In this document: positions 1-7,949 of the stretch, one piece after another | Layout of the letters: every line of letters begins with the position of its first letter | How positions within the stretch are numbered: position 1 is the stretch's first letter | Origin: Saccharothrix algeriensis | GTDB taxonomy: Bacteria > Actinomycetota > Actinomycetes > Mycobacteriales > Pseudonocardiaceae | Assembly: GCF_016907655.1 (NCBI RefSeq) | Contig: NZ_JAFBCL010000001.1 | Span: forward strand, 4,126,001 to 4,190,000 | Direction: 5' to 3' | Length of the DNA stretch: 64,000 bases | Program-made: the position numbers and the translations under genes | The notes under the pieces: generated by a model | What the model was told of the DNA's origin: nothing | The model's input: only the letters and a program-made list of their open reading frames with translations | Databases searched by the model: none

Positions 1-387
1 CTCCCAGTCCAGCACCTTGCTCGCCACCGCGCCGACCGCCGGCTCGGCGCGCAGCACGCCGACCGCCGCGCGCACCCAGTCCGGGTGGGGCCGGGCGTCG
101 TTGTTCAGGAACGCCAGCACCGAGCCGGTGGCGTGCTCGACCCCCAGGTTGCAGCCGCCGGCGAAGCCGAGGTTGTCCGGCGCGTCGACCACCAGGGCCC
201 GCGGGACGGCGGCCCGGATGCGGTCCGCGCTGCCGTCGCCCGAGGCGTTGTCCACGCAGACGACCTGCAGCTTGTCCGCCGGGTAGGACAGGTCGGCGAA
301 CAGGGCGCGCAGGCAGGTGATGGTGTCGTCGGCCCCGCGGTAGTTCACCACGACCACCGACACGTCGGGCAGGCTCGCTCGCTCCAC
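1..387 (-). CDS. Family 2 glycosyltransferase, N-terminal part (cut by window edge)
   Basis: This is the N-terminal 129 codons of a GT-A fold glycosyltransferase running off the left edge. It begins at a GTG at 387 with VERASLPDVSVVVVNYRG, followed by the nucleotide-binding strand and loop VDNASGDGSADR and the segment FLNNDARPHPDW, which is the DxD-type metal and sugar-nucleotide site of GT2 enzymes. It is probably a rhamnosyl- or related transferase for cell-envelope polysaccharide, because the neighbours are more glycosyltransferases and the rhamnosyltransferase WbbL. It lies 38 bp after another GT2 gene on the same strand, so the two may be co-transcribed. Donor and acceptor cannot be read from the sequence. 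Confidence 0.85.
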   Translation of the reverse strand, partial: MERASLPDVSVVVVNYRGADDTITCLRALFADLSYPADKLQVVCVDNASGDGSADRIRAAVPRALVVDAPDNLGFAGGCNLGVEHATGSVLAFLNNDARPHPDWVRAAVGVLRAEPAVGAVASKVLDWE

Positions 388-425
388 GCGCTAAGCCTGC
401 CTCATGCCCGTCCGGCGGGTCCCAC

Positions 426-1532
426 TCAGGTGCCCGACGGCTCCCCGCCGCCCGGACCGGTGGGCGCGCCGTGATCGCCCGGGTGCGGTCCGCCACGGGC
501 GCCCGGCTCGCTCGGCTCGTCCGGCTTGCTCGGCTCGTCCGGCTCGTCCGGCTCGTCCGGCTCGTCCGGCTCGATCGGCGGGAGCGGAGCGGCGGGTCCG
601 GGGGAGGGCGTCGCCGGGCGGCCCGCCCACTCGCGCCACACCGCCGCGCGGGCGACGGTGGCGCGCCGGCCGATCGCGACCCGCTGCGCGAGCGTCGCCG
701 GCAGCCGCAGCAGGACCTCCGCCAGCACCCGGGCGCGCAGCGGGAACCGGAAGTTGGCCGGTTTCGGACCGGGGCGGGTCGGCAGGACGGCGGTGAGGGC
801 GGCGAACCGGAGCAGCTGGGCGAGCGCGACCCGCGCGGGGGCGCAGCGCAGCAGCATGAGCAGGCGGTTGCGCTCGTTCCAGCGGTGGAACCGGCGGGAG
901 CCGGGGTCGGTGCTCGCGCCGTGCCGGTGGCGGGCGCGGGCGGCGGGCGCGGACACGACCCGGTGGCCGGCCAACCGCAGCCGCCACGCGGTGTCGGTGT
1001 CCTCGTAGTAGCAGAAGAAGTCGCCGGGGACGCCGCCCACCGCCCTGAGCGCCGCGGTGCGCAGCAAGGCCGCCCCGCCGCAGAAGCCGAACACCTCGCG
1101 GCCGGCCTCGGTCAGGTCCGCGCCGTGGCCGTCGGCGGTCAGCGCCACGCCCACGGACTGGGTGGAGCCGTCGCCCAGCAGCAGCGCCGCCGTGGCCGCC
1201 GCGGCGCCCGGGTCGGCGGCCAGGGCGTCCTCCAGGCGCGCGAGCCAGCCCTCGTCCGGCGCCGCGTCGTCGTTGAGCCAGGCGACGTACTCGGTGCCGA
1301 CCAGCGGCAGCACGGCGGCCAGCGCGCCCGCGTAGCCCCGGTTGCGGGGCAGCCGGACGGTCCGGGGCGCGCTGGGGTGGCGCGCGACCAGCTCGGCGGT
1401 GCCGTCGTCGGACGCGTTGTCCAGCACGAGCGTCCGATGTGGACGCTGCCGGGCGAGCGCGTCCAGGCAGGCGGTGATGTGCGCGCGCCCGCGCCAGGTC
1501 ACCACGACCACCGTCGTGTTGGGGATCGACAC
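426..1532 (-). CDS. Family 2 glycosyltransferase with acidic-proline C-terminal tail
   Basis: A GT2 enzyme of 368 residues starting at GTG 1532 (VSIPNTTVVVVTWRG). Visible motifs are LDNASDDGTAEL near residue 35, AWLNDDAAPDEGW near residue 85 (metal-binding DxD region), GFCGGAALLRTAAL, and FFCYYEDTDTAWRLRLAGH near residue 180, which is the ED acceptor motif of WbbL/rhamnosyltransferase-like GT2s. The last 50 or so residues are low complexity with repeated Asp-Glu-Pro triplets encoded by a 9-bp tandem repeat. It is divergent from the GT4 gene at 1552 with only 19 bp between the starts, so the two start regions overlap functionally. Likely role: transfer of a deoxyhexose in envelope polysaccharide assembly (inference). 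Confidence 0.88.
   Translation of the reverse strand: MSIPNTTVVVVTWRGRAHITACLDALARQRPHRTLVLDNASDDGTAELVARHPSAPRTVRLPRNRGYAGALAAVLPLVGTEYVAWLNDDAAPDEGWLARLEDALAADPGAAAATAALLLGDGSTQSVGVALTADGHGADLTEAGREVFGFCGGAALLRTAALRAVGGVPGDFFCYYEDTDTAWRLRLAGHRVVSAPAARARHRHGASTDPGSRRFHRWNERNRLLMLLRCAPARVALAQLLRFAALTAVLPTRPGPKPANFRFPLRARVLAEVLLRLPATLAQRVAIGRRATVARAAVWREWAGRPATPSPGPAAPLPPIEPDEPDEPDEPDEPSKPDEPSEPGARGGPHPGDHGAPTGPGGGEPSGT
513..575. repeat. 9-bp tandem repeat coding Asp-Glu-Pro units
   Basis: Seven copies of CGGCTCGTC (two degenerate) lie in the 3' end of the GT2 gene on the minus strand. Read in frame they encode repeated Glu-Pro-Asp/Ser-Lys-Pro triplets, giving a disordered acidic tail. Such repeats are prone to copy-number change by slippage. 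Confidence 0.85.
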
Positions 1533-1551
1533 GGCGTGAGACGGTACGCGA

Positions 1552-2601
1552 GTGCCGAACCTCGTTGTGCTGACCGAGCAGCTGCTCGCCCCGGTCCCCG
1601 GCGGGACCGGCCGGTACACGCGCGAGCTGGCCGCCGCGCTGGCCGCCACCGCCCCCGCCGGGTGGGAGGTCACCGGGGTGGTGGGCAGGCGGGCGGACGT
1701 GGCCGCGGCCGCGGTGCCGGGCGTGGCGGGGCCCCGCGTGCTGCCGCTGCCCCGGCGGGCGCTGATCGCGGCCTGGGAGCACGGCGTGCCGTACTGGCCC
1801 GGCGGCGACGCCGTGCACGCGCCGACGCCGCTGGCCCCGCCGCGCGGCCCGGTGGTGGTGACCGTGCACGACGTGGTGCCCTGGACGCACCCCGAGACGC
1901 TGACCGCCCGCGGCGCGGCCTGGCACCGCAAGGTCATCGGCCGGGCGGTGGCGCGGGCGTCGGCGATCGTGGTGCCGACCGCCGCGGTGGCCGCCGAGCT
2001 GCGCCGGTGCGCGCCGGGGGCCGCGCCGATCCGGGTCGTGCCCAACGGGGTGACGCGGTGGCCCGCCGAGCGGCCGGTGCCGGACCTGCCCGAGCGGTAC
2101 GTGCTGGCGGTCGGGACGATCGAGCCGCGCAAGGGGTTCACCGCCCTGGTGGCCGCCACCGCCGAGCTGGGCGTGCCGCTGGTGGTCGTCGGGCCGCAGG
2201 GGTGGGGCGGCGTCGACCTGCGCGCGCCGCACGTGCGGCTGCTCGGCCGGCTGGGCGACCCGGAGCTGGCCCACGTGCTGCGGCGCGCGGCGGTGCTGGC
2301 CGCGCCGAGCCTCGCCGAGGGCTTCGGGCTGCCCGTCGTGGAGGCGATGGCCGCCGGCGTGCCGGTGGTCCACTCGGACGCGCCGGCGCTGGTCGAGGTG
2401 GGCGGCGGCGCGGGGCTGGTCGTCCCGCGCGGCGACCGCGCCGCCCTGGTCTCGGCGCTGCGGTCGGTGCTGGGCGACCGGGGCGTTGCCGAGCGCGCCC
2501 GCGCCGCGGGTCGGGTCCGGGCCGAGGCGTTCACCTGGGAGAACGCCGCCCGCGAGGTGTGGGCGGCGCACCTGGCGCACGGTCGGCGGCGGGCTGATTG
2601 A
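1552..2601 (+). CDS. Family 4 glycosyltransferase
   Basis: A GT-B fold, GT4-family retaining glycosyltransferase of 349 residues starting at GTG 1552 (VPNLVVLTEQLLAP). The N-terminal acceptor domain holds GGTGRYTREL, a glycine-rich loop typical of GT4 enzymes. The C-terminal donor domain has VGTIEPRKGF (after about residue 185) and the EX7E motif within SLAEGFGLPVVEAMAAG (about residues 254-270), which binds the nucleotide-sugar. Length is normal for the family. The next gene, another GT4, begins 46 bp downstream on the same strand, so the pair is probably one transcriptional unit. Mannose is a plausible donor given the GDP-mannose genes nearby, but this is inference. Confidence 0.9.
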   Translation: MPNLVVLTEQLLAPVPGGTGRYTRELAAALAATAPAGWEVTGVVGRRADVAAAAVPGVAGPRVLPLPRRALIAAWEHGVPYWPGGDAVHAPTPLAPPRGPVVVTVHDVVPWTHPETLTARGAAWHRKVIGRAVARASAIVVPTAAVAAELRRCAPGAAPIRVVPNGVTRWPAERPVPDLPERYVLAVGTIEPRKGFTALVAATAELGVPLVVVGPQGWGGVDLRAPHVRLLGRLGDPELAHVLRRAAVLAAPSLAEGFGLPVVEAMAAGVPVVHSDAPALVEVGGGAGLVVPRGDRAALVSALRSVLGDRGVAERARAAGRVRAEAFTWENAAREVWAAHLAHGRRRAD

Positions 2602-2647
2602 GCCATTCCCCGGCAACCCCGCGGCCGCCACACGTACTCTTCTGCGC

Positions 2648-3793
2648 GTGCGACCCGTCGAACCCAGCGTGCTGATCGACGCCACCGCCGTGCCGACGGA
2701 CCGGGGCGGGGTCGGTCGGTACGTGGACTCGCTCGTCGCCGCGCTGGACGCGGACGGGGCGCGGCTGAGCGTCGTGTGCCAGCCCCGCGACGCCGAGCTG
2801 TACGGCAGGCTGGCCGCCCGGTCCCGGATCGTCACCGCCGCCGACGCGGTCGCCACCCGCACCGCCCGGCTGACCTGGGAGCAGACCTCGCTGCCCCGCC
2901 TGGCGTCCCGGCTCGGGGTGCAGGTCGTGCACTCGCCGCACTACACCGTGCCGCTGGCCAGCCGGGCGGCGTCGGTGGTGACGCTGCACGACGCGACGTT
3001 CTTCACCGACGCCGTGCTGCACTCGTCGGTGAAGGCGCGGTTCTTCCGGGCGTGGACGCGGGCCTCGCTGCGGCGGGCGGCGCTGTGCATCGTGCCGAGC
3101 CGGGCGACGGCGGACGAGCTGACGCGGGTCGCCGGCGCGGACCGGCGGGCCCTGCACATCGCGCAGCACGGCGTGGACACCGAGCGGTTCCACCCGCCGA
3201 CGCCGGCCGAGGTGGCGGAGGTGCGGCGGGCGCTGTCGCTGGGCGACTCGCCCTACGTCGCCTTCCTGGGCGCGCTGGAGCCGCGCAAGAACGTGCCGGC
3301 GCTCATCCGGGGGTTCGCGCAAGCCTGCCGGGGCCGCAGCGACCCGCCGACGCTGGTGCTGGCCGGGCAGCCGGGGTGGGACGGGCAGGTGGAGCGGGCG
3401 CTGGACGCCGTCCCGCACCGGATCCGGGTGATCCGCGCGGGCTACCTGCCGTTCGCGCAGCTGGCCGGGTTCCTGGGCGGCGCGGAGGTGGTCGCGTACC
3501 CGTCGCTGGGCGAGGGGTTCGGGCTGCCCGTGCTGGAGGCGATGGCGTGCGGCGCGGCGGTGCTGACCACGCGCCGGCTCAGCCTGCCTGAGGTGGGCGG
3601 CGACGCGGTCGCGTACTGCGGCGTCGGCGCGGGCGACATCGCGGCGGCCCTCGGCGACCTGCTGGACGACCCGGCGCGGCGGGCCGCGCTGGCGTCGGCG
3701 GCCCTGGTGCGGGCGAAGGACTTCTCGTGGTCGACCTCGGCCGCCCGGCACCGGGCGGCCTACGAGCGGGCGGTGCGGACGCACCGGCGCTGA
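2648..3793 (+). CDS. Family 4 glycosyltransferase (mannosyltransferase-like)
   Basis: A 381-residue GT4 enzyme. The start chosen is GTG 2648 (VRPVEPSVLIDATAVPTDRGG); an open frame continues upstream into the previous gene but lacks protein-like sequence. Features are the N-terminal GGVGRYVDSL loop, the linker FLGALEPRKNVPALIRGF at the start of the donor domain, and the EX7E motif in YPSLGEGFGLPVLEAMACG (about residues 284-302). It follows the preceding GT4 gene by 46 bp and probably acts in the same glycan pathway. The sequence resembles mannosyltransferases of the PimB/MgtA type, but the substrate is not determinable here. Confidence 0.88.
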   Translation: MRPVEPSVLIDATAVPTDRGGVGRYVDSLVAALDADGARLSVVCQPRDAELYGRLAARSRIVTAADAVATRTARLTWEQTSLPRLASRLGVQVVHSPHYTVPLASRAASVVTLHDATFFTDAVLHSSVKARFFRAWTRASLRRAALCIVPSRATADELTRVAGADRRALHIAQHGVDTERFHPPTPAEVAEVRRALSLGDSPYVAFLGALEPRKNVPALIRGFAQACRGRSDPPTLVLAGQPGWDGQVERALDAVPHRIRVIRAGYLPFAQLAGFLGGAEVVAYPSLGEGFGLPVLEAMACGAAVLTTRRLSLPEVGGDAVAYCGVGAGDIAAALGDLLDDPARRAALASAALVRAKDFSWSTSAARHRAAYERAVRTHRR

Positions 3794-3833
3794 GATTCCC
3801 CCGATCGGGTGACGGCTGCCGCAGGTGCCTTTT

Positions 3834-3850
3834 ATACCCCCTGGGGGTAT
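3834..3850. promoter_or_regulatory. CsoR/CstR-type operator
   Basis: ATACCCCCTGGGGGTAT is a perfect 17-bp palindrome with one central base, placed 9 bp upstream of the ATG at 3860. It matches the known pattern of operators bound by CsoR-family repressors (copper-sensing CsoR, persulfide-sensing CstR, nickel/cobalt RcnR), which have G-tracts flanked by A/T. Repression by occlusion of the promoter is likely. No csoR gene is in the window, so the repressor would act from elsewhere. Confidence 0.75.
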
Positions 3851-3859
3851 ATTTGCGGC

Positions 3860-4303
3860 ATGGAGTCCTCGTGGAAGACCGCCGTCTCGGCCACCCTGCA
3901 CTGCCTCACCGGCTGCGCGATCGGCGAGGTCCTCGGCATGGTCGTCGGCACCGCCCTCGGCCTGTCGAACTGGGGGACCGTCGCGCTGGCCGTGGCCCTG
4001 GCCTTCTTCTTCGGCTACGCGCTGACCCTGCGCGGCGTGCTGCGCGCGGGCGTCGGGTTCCGCGCGGCGGTGAAGACCGCGCTCGCCGCCGACACCGTGT
4101 CGATCCTCGTCATGGAGGTCGTGGACAACGGGGTGATGCTCGTCGTGCCGGGCGCCATGGCGGCCGGGCTGGCGAGTTGGCTGTTCTGGGGCGCGCTGGT
4201 GCTGTCGCTGGCGGTGGCCTTCGTGCTGACCGTCCCGGTCAACCGGTGGCTGATCGCCCGCGGCAGGGGGCACGCCGTCGTGCACCACGCGCACCACCAC
4301 TAG
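3860..4303 (+). CDS. DUF4396-type membrane protein, metal/sulfur-stress candidate
   Basis: A 147-residue integral membrane protein with about four hydrophobic segments (residues about 12-33, 39-60, 90-118 and 112-136). It starts MESSWKTAVSATLHCLTGC at ATG 3860 and ends in a histidine-rich tail (HAVVHHAHHH) that could bind metal. The His/Cys pair HCLTGC lies near the first membrane segment. The layout matches DUF4396 proteins, which are often found with copper genes (family recollection). The palindromic CsoR-like operator directly before the start indicates induction by copper or reactive sulfur species. It stands alone between glycosyltransferase genes and looks unrelated to them. Biochemical function is unknown. 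Confidence 0.8.
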   Translation: MESSWKTAVSATLHCLTGCAIGEVLGMVVGTALGLSNWGTVALAVALAFFFGYALTLRGVLRAGVGFRAAVKTALAADTVSILVMEVVDNGVMLVVPGAMAAGLASWLFWGALVLSLAVAFVLTVPVNRWLIARGRGHAVVHHAHHH

Positions 4304-4304
4304 G

Positions 4305-5168
4305 GTGACCGGCGTGACGCGCTACGGAGACGGACTGGCGGTCGTGACCGTCACCTACTCGCCCGGTGAGACGCTGGACGGCTTCCTGACCACGCTGGCC
4401 GGGGCCACCACCCGGCCCGTCCGGGTGGTGCTGGCGGACAACGGCTCCACCGACGGGGCGCCGGAGCGCGCGGCCGAGGCGCACGAGCACGTGACGTTCC
4501 TGCCGACCGGGGGCAACCTCGGCTACGGCGCGGCGGCGAACCGGGGCGTGGCCTCGCTGCCCGACGACGTGGGTTGGGTGGTCGTGGCGAACCCGGACCT
4601 GTCCTGGGCGCCGGGCAGCCTCGACGTGCTGCTGGAGGCGGCCAAGCGGTGGCCGCGCGGTGGCGCGTTCGGGCCGCTGATCCGGGAGCCGGGCGGGGCG
4701 GTGTACCCGTCGGCGCGGCAGCTGCCGGCGCTGGGGCGCGGGCTGGGGCACGCGGTGTTCGCGAAGGTGTGGCCCGCGAACCCGTGGACCCGGGAGTACC
4801 GGCAGGAGACCGAGGAGATCCGGGAGCGCCCGGCCGGCTGGCTGTCCGGGTCGTGCCTGCTGCTGCGGCGCGAGGCGTTCGACTCGGTGGACGGCTTCGA
4901 CTCGCGCTACTTCATGTACTTCGAGGACGTGGACCTCGGTGACCGCATCGGGCGGGCCGGGTGGCTCAACGTGTACGTGCCGGAGGCCGAGGTGACGCAC
5001 ATCGGCGGTCACTCGACGGCCCGCGCGTCGGCCCGCATGCTGGCGGCCCACCACAGCAGCGCCTACCGCTACCTGTCCGACCGCCACCAGGGCTTGTTGT
5101 GGGCGCCGCTGCGGCTGGCCGTGCGGACGGGCCTGGGCCTGCGGCTGAAGCTGGTCACCCGACACTGA
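4305..5168 (+). CDS. wbbL: Rhamnosyltransferase WbbL (galactan linker)
   Basis: A 287-residue GT2 enzyme highly similar in its motifs to mycobacterial WbbL, which adds rhamnose from dTDP-rhamnose to decaprenyl-PP-GlcNAc and so makes the linker joining arabinogalactan to peptidoglycan. Visible: VTVTYSPGETL, LADNGSTDG (about residue 45), VVVANPDLSWAPGS, YPSARQLPALGRG, GWLSGSCLLLRREAF (about residue 180) and YFMYFEDVDLGDRIGRAGW (about residue 202). The start is GTG 4305, one base after the preceding stop; a GTG at 4314 is also possible. In M. tuberculosis wbbL neighbours the GDP-mannose pyrophosphorylase gene, as it does here across the repeat region. Likely essential for the cell wall. Confidence 0.93.
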   Translation: MTGVTRYGDGLAVVTVTYSPGETLDGFLTTLAGATTRPVRVVLADNGSTDGAPERAAEAHEHVTFLPTGGNLGYGAAANRGVASLPDDVGWVVVANPDLSWAPGSLDVLLEAAKRWPRGGAFGPLIREPGGAVYPSARQLPALGRGLGHAVFAKVWPANPWTREYRQETEEIRERPAGWLSGSCLLLRREAFDSVDGFDSRYFMYFEDVDLGDRIGRAGWLNVYVPEAEVTHIGGHSTARASARMLAAHHSSAYRYLSDRHQGLLWAPLRLAVRTGLGLRLKLVTRH

Positions 5169-5239
5169 CCCGCACCCGGACACGTCCGCCCCAGTTGATC
5201 CGCGAGACGTGGACCGGCCGTAAGACTAAAATCGGAGAC

Positions 5240-5807
5240 GACCGGTCAACTACCAAACTTCACTGAGTGCCCAAACTGCCGGTATCTCAGGCCGCTCGAT
5301 CCGGGCAGCCATCAGGCAGCCAGGAGTCGGACCATCAAACCCAAGTTGACCGGTCATCTATAACCCGGCAGCGGACCAGCTGCATCTTCCATCTAAAGAC
5401 GACCGGTCAACTACTAAACTTTGTCGCGAGCCCAGGCCGCCGACACCTCAGGCCGCTCGGTTCGAGCAAGCAGGAGCTGAGCAAGCAGAAACCGAGCAAG
5501 CAGGAGCCGAGCAATCGGGAGCCGGGCAAGCAGGAGCCGAGCAAGCAGGAGCCGGGCAAGCAGGAGCCGGGCTGTCGTGGGTCGGGCTGTCGTGGGTCGG
5601 GCCATCACTCGAGTTGACCGGTCATCTCGGGCGCGGGCGGGTCGGTCCTGTGGATCGGGTTGGAGATGACCGGTCAACTACTTAGGTTCATTGCGGGTCC
5701 TAGCTGACGATGCCTTGGGCTGCCCGGCTCGGGTGGTCGGTGGAGTTGACCGGTCGGCTTGCTCGGTTTTGTCTTCTGGTTGCGGTGTTCGGGTTAGTTG
5801 ACCGGTC
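5240..5807. repeat. Array of seven GACCGGTC palindromes
   Basis: Seven copies of the palindrome GACCGGTC, most inside a longer form AGTTGACCGGTCATCT or its complement, start at 5240, 5348, 5401, 5616, 5668, 5748 and 5800. Distances between starts are 108, 53, 215, 52, 80 and 52 bp, so several pairs are about five helical turns apart. The copies at 5240 and 5401 head imperfect direct repeats that share further sequence (ACTAAACTT and CTCAGGCCGCTCG). This fills the 660-bp gap between wbbL and the glycosylase gene, where no convincing gene is seen. It is more A/T-rich than its surroundings. Function unknown; a protein-binding array is the simplest reading. Confidence 0.85.
5464..5598. repeat. 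15-bp tandem repeat, nine units
   Basis: Nine tandem 15-bp units: seven variants of GAGCAAGCAGGAGCC and two of GGGCTGTCGTGGGTC. They sit between the third and fourth GACCGGTC palindromes. The repeat is open in several frames, giving five-residue periodic peptides on either strand, but no ribosome-binding site or conserved protein is evident, so it is treated as non-coding. Confidence 0.8.
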
Positions 5808-5831
5808 GACTTGGTGGGGTGAGTCGGTCGG

Positions 5832-6722
5832 TCACATCGCCCGGTAGTTGCGTGGGGCGAAGCGGGGGCCGAAGCGGGGCTTGCGCACGCCTGCCGCTGT
5901 CACGTACCGCACGGCTCGGTGGCGTTGCGGGCGGTACGGGGTCAGGAGTTCGGCCAGGCCGTCGTCGTCCAGTGGCCGGCCCAGCAGCGCCCAGCCGATC
6001 AACCCGGCCAGGTGGTAGTCGCCGAAGCTGACCGCGTCCGGGTCACCCCACGCCCGCTGCGCTACCTCGGCGGCAGTCCACCCGCCGATCCCCGGCACCT
6101 TGCACAACAGCGCCCGCCCCTCCTCACCGCGCAACTCGCACGCACCCTCCAAGCGGTGCGCCACCTGCGCGGCGGCGACCAGGGCGCGGCGACGCGCGCC
6201 GTCCACCCCCGCGCGGTGCCACTCCCAGTCCGTGATGCCCAGCACCGCGCGCGGCGTGGGCGGGACCCTCATGCCGGCAGGTGCGGGCCCCGGCGCGGGC
6301 GCGCCGAACCCCCGGCACAGCTCGCGGTACGAGCGGTGGGCCTCGGCCAGGGTCACCTTCTGCTCCAGCACGGCCGGCAGCAGCGCGTCCCACACCCGGC
6401 CCGTCGCGCCCAGGCGGAAGCCGGGCAGCCGGCGGCGGCTCTCCGCGACCAGGGGGTGGTGCGCCTCGAACGCCGAGTCGTCGTCATCGGCCCCCAGCAG
6501 CGCGGGCAGCCCCGCCAGCAGCCAGTCGGCGCCCTCGCCCCAGGCCCGCGCCTCCACGCCGGCCGGCCAGGTCACGTGCAGCGTGCCGGGGCCGACCGGG
6601 GTGTTCGCGGTCAGCCAGACGCCACCCTCGACCCGGAACGCGACATCACCCGAACCCCGCCGCAGCGGCCCGAGGACCCGGGCCACGTCCAGCGGGAACG
6701 GGGGATGCCACGTCCTAGGCAT
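5832..6722 (-). CDS. DNA-3-methyladenine glycosylase / HhH-GPD family protein
   Basis: A 296-residue protein with an AlkA-like layout. It starts MPRTWHPPFPLDVARVLGPL at ATG 6722, has an N-terminal beta domain of about 110 residues, and then a helical HhH-GPD domain. The helix-hairpin-helix reads CKVPGIGGWTAAEVAQRAWG, and the downstream VSFGDYHLAG carries the Asp expected for base-excision catalysis. It would remove alkylated bases from DNA. The start overlaps the stop of the GDP-mannose pyrophosphorylase gene by 8 bp, so translation is probably coupled, although the two functions are unrelated. Substrate specificity cannot be stated. Confidence 0.85.
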   Translation of the reverse strand: MPRTWHPPFPLDVARVLGPLRRGSGDVAFRVEGGVWLTANTPVGPGTLHVTWPAGVEARAWGEGADWLLAGLPALLGADDDDSAFEAHHPLVAESRRRLPGFRLGATGRVWDALLPAVLEQKVTLAEAHRSYRELCRGFGAPAPGPAPAGMRVPPTPRAVLGITDWEWHRAGVDGARRRALVAAAQVAHRLEGACELRGEEGRALLCKVPGIGGWTAAEVAQRAWGDPDAVSFGDYHLAGLIGWALLGRPLDDDGLAELLTPYRPQRHRAVRYVTAAGVRKPRFGPRFAPRNYRAM

Positions 6723-7794
6723 CGGTGGAGAACCGCACCCCGGCCTCGGGCAGCGCGACACCGGGCCACACCCGGGCGCCACCGATCAGCTCGCACCGCG
6801 CGCCGATGACCGCCTGGTCGCCGATCACCGAGTCCGACACCACCGCGCCGGCCTGGACCAGGGCGTCCGCGCCGACGACGCTGCGCTCGACCCGCGCGCC
6901 CTCGCCCACCACGGCCCCGTCGAACAGCACCGAGCCGTCGACCACGGCGCCCGCCGCGACCGTGCACCCCGCGCCGACCGTCGCGCCGCCGGTCACCACC
7001 GCGGCGGGGTCGACCTGCGCGCCGGGCAGCACGATCGCGTCACCGGTCGGCGCGGGCAGCGCCGCCGACGGCGCGACGCCGAGCACCAGGTCCGCCGAAC
7101 CGCGCACGAACGCGGCGGGCGTGCCCAGGTCGAGCCAGTAGGACGTGTCGACGTGCCCCTGCAGGCGCGCGCCGGCGGCCAGCAGGCCCGGGAACGTCTC
7201 GCGCTCCACCGACACCGGGCGGCCCGCCGGGATGGCGTCGACCACCTCGCGGCGGAACACGTAGCAGCCGGCGTTGATCTGGTCGGTCGGCGGGTTCTCC
7301 GTCTTCTCCAGGAACGCCGTGACGCGGCCCTCGTCGTCGGTCGGCACGCAGCCGAACCGGCGCGGGTCCTCCACCTTCACCAGGTGCAGCGTCACGTCGG
7401 CCGCCGACGAGCGGTGGGTGTCGAGCACGCCGCGCAGGTCCACCCCGGACAGGATGTCCCCGTTGAACACCATCACGTCCCGCTCGCGCAGCTTGTGGGC
7501 CACGTTCCGGATCGCGCCCGCCGTGTCCAGCGGGACGTCCTCCACCACGTACTCCAGGTCGAGGCCCAGCGCCGAGCCGTCGCCGAAGTGCTCCTGGAAC
7601 ACCTCCGCCTTGTACGACGTGCCGAGCACCACGTGCGTGATGCCCACCTCGCGGATGCGGGACAGCAGGTGGGTGAGGAACGGCACCCCGGCCGTGGGCA
7701 GCATGGGCTTGGGGGCAGAGAGGGTCAGTGGCCGCAGCCGGGTCCCCTTGCCCCCGACCAGAACCACCGCCTCGGCGCCTTGCAGCTCCGACAT
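6715..7794 (-). CDS. manC: Mannose-1-phosphate guanylyltransferase (GDP-mannose pyrophosphorylase)
   Basis: A 359-residue nucleotidyltransferase that makes GDP-mannose from mannose-1-phosphate and GTP. The N-terminal Rossmann-like domain has the signature VVLVGGKGTRLRPLT (residues 10-24), then APKPMLPTAGVPF, VFNGDILSGVDL and INAGCYVF. From about residue 250 there are hexapeptide-like repeats (TGGATVGAGCTVAAGAVVDG, SVIGDQAVIGARCELIGGA) forming a left-handed beta helix. The start is ATG 7794 (MSELQGAEAV). The mycobacterial orthologue beside wbbL is called manB; manC is used here to keep it apart from phosphomannomutase. It supplies mannosylation of phosphoinositides, lipoglycans and glycoproteins, together with the manB and manA homologues at 19-23 kb. 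Confidence 0.92.
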   Translation of the reverse strand: MSELQGAEAVVLVGGKGTRLRPLTLSAPKPMLPTAGVPFLTHLLSRIREVGITHVVLGTSYKAEVFQEHFGDGSALGLDLEYVVEDVPLDTAGAIRNVAHKLRERDVMVFNGDILSGVDLRGVLDTHRSSAADVTLHLVKVEDPRRFGCVPTDDEGRVTAFLEKTENPPTDQINAGCYVFRREVVDAIPAGRPVSVERETFPGLLAAGARLQGHVDTSYWLDLGTPAAFVRGSADLVLGVAPSAALPAPTGDAIVLPGAQVDPAAVVTGGATVGAGCTVAAGAVVDGSVLFDGAVVGEGARVERSVVGADALVQAGAVVSDSVIGDQAVIGARCELIGGARVWPGVALPEAGVRFSTDA

Positions 7795-7949
7795 GCCGTT
7801 TTTCCTCCTCCGCTTACTTCCACCCGTAGTTGCGAATACTCTGGCACGAGCACCTTGGCGGCACGGGCCCAGGCCCCGTGTCGACGAGCGTCACCGATCG
7901 GCACCGCCGGCGCCCCCGCCGGCCCAAGGGAAACGCAGGAGAGATCCGG

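Noticed and set aside
391..2862. Very long minus-strand open frame across the GT2 and GT4 genes
   Set aside because: Arg/Pro/Ala-rich shadow of real genes caused by high GC; true genes with clear motifs occupy other frames.
5267..5617. Plus-strand frame with repeated Lys-Gln-Glu-Pro
   Set aside because: Product of the 15-bp tandem repeat; the opposite strand is open as well and neither resembles a protein.
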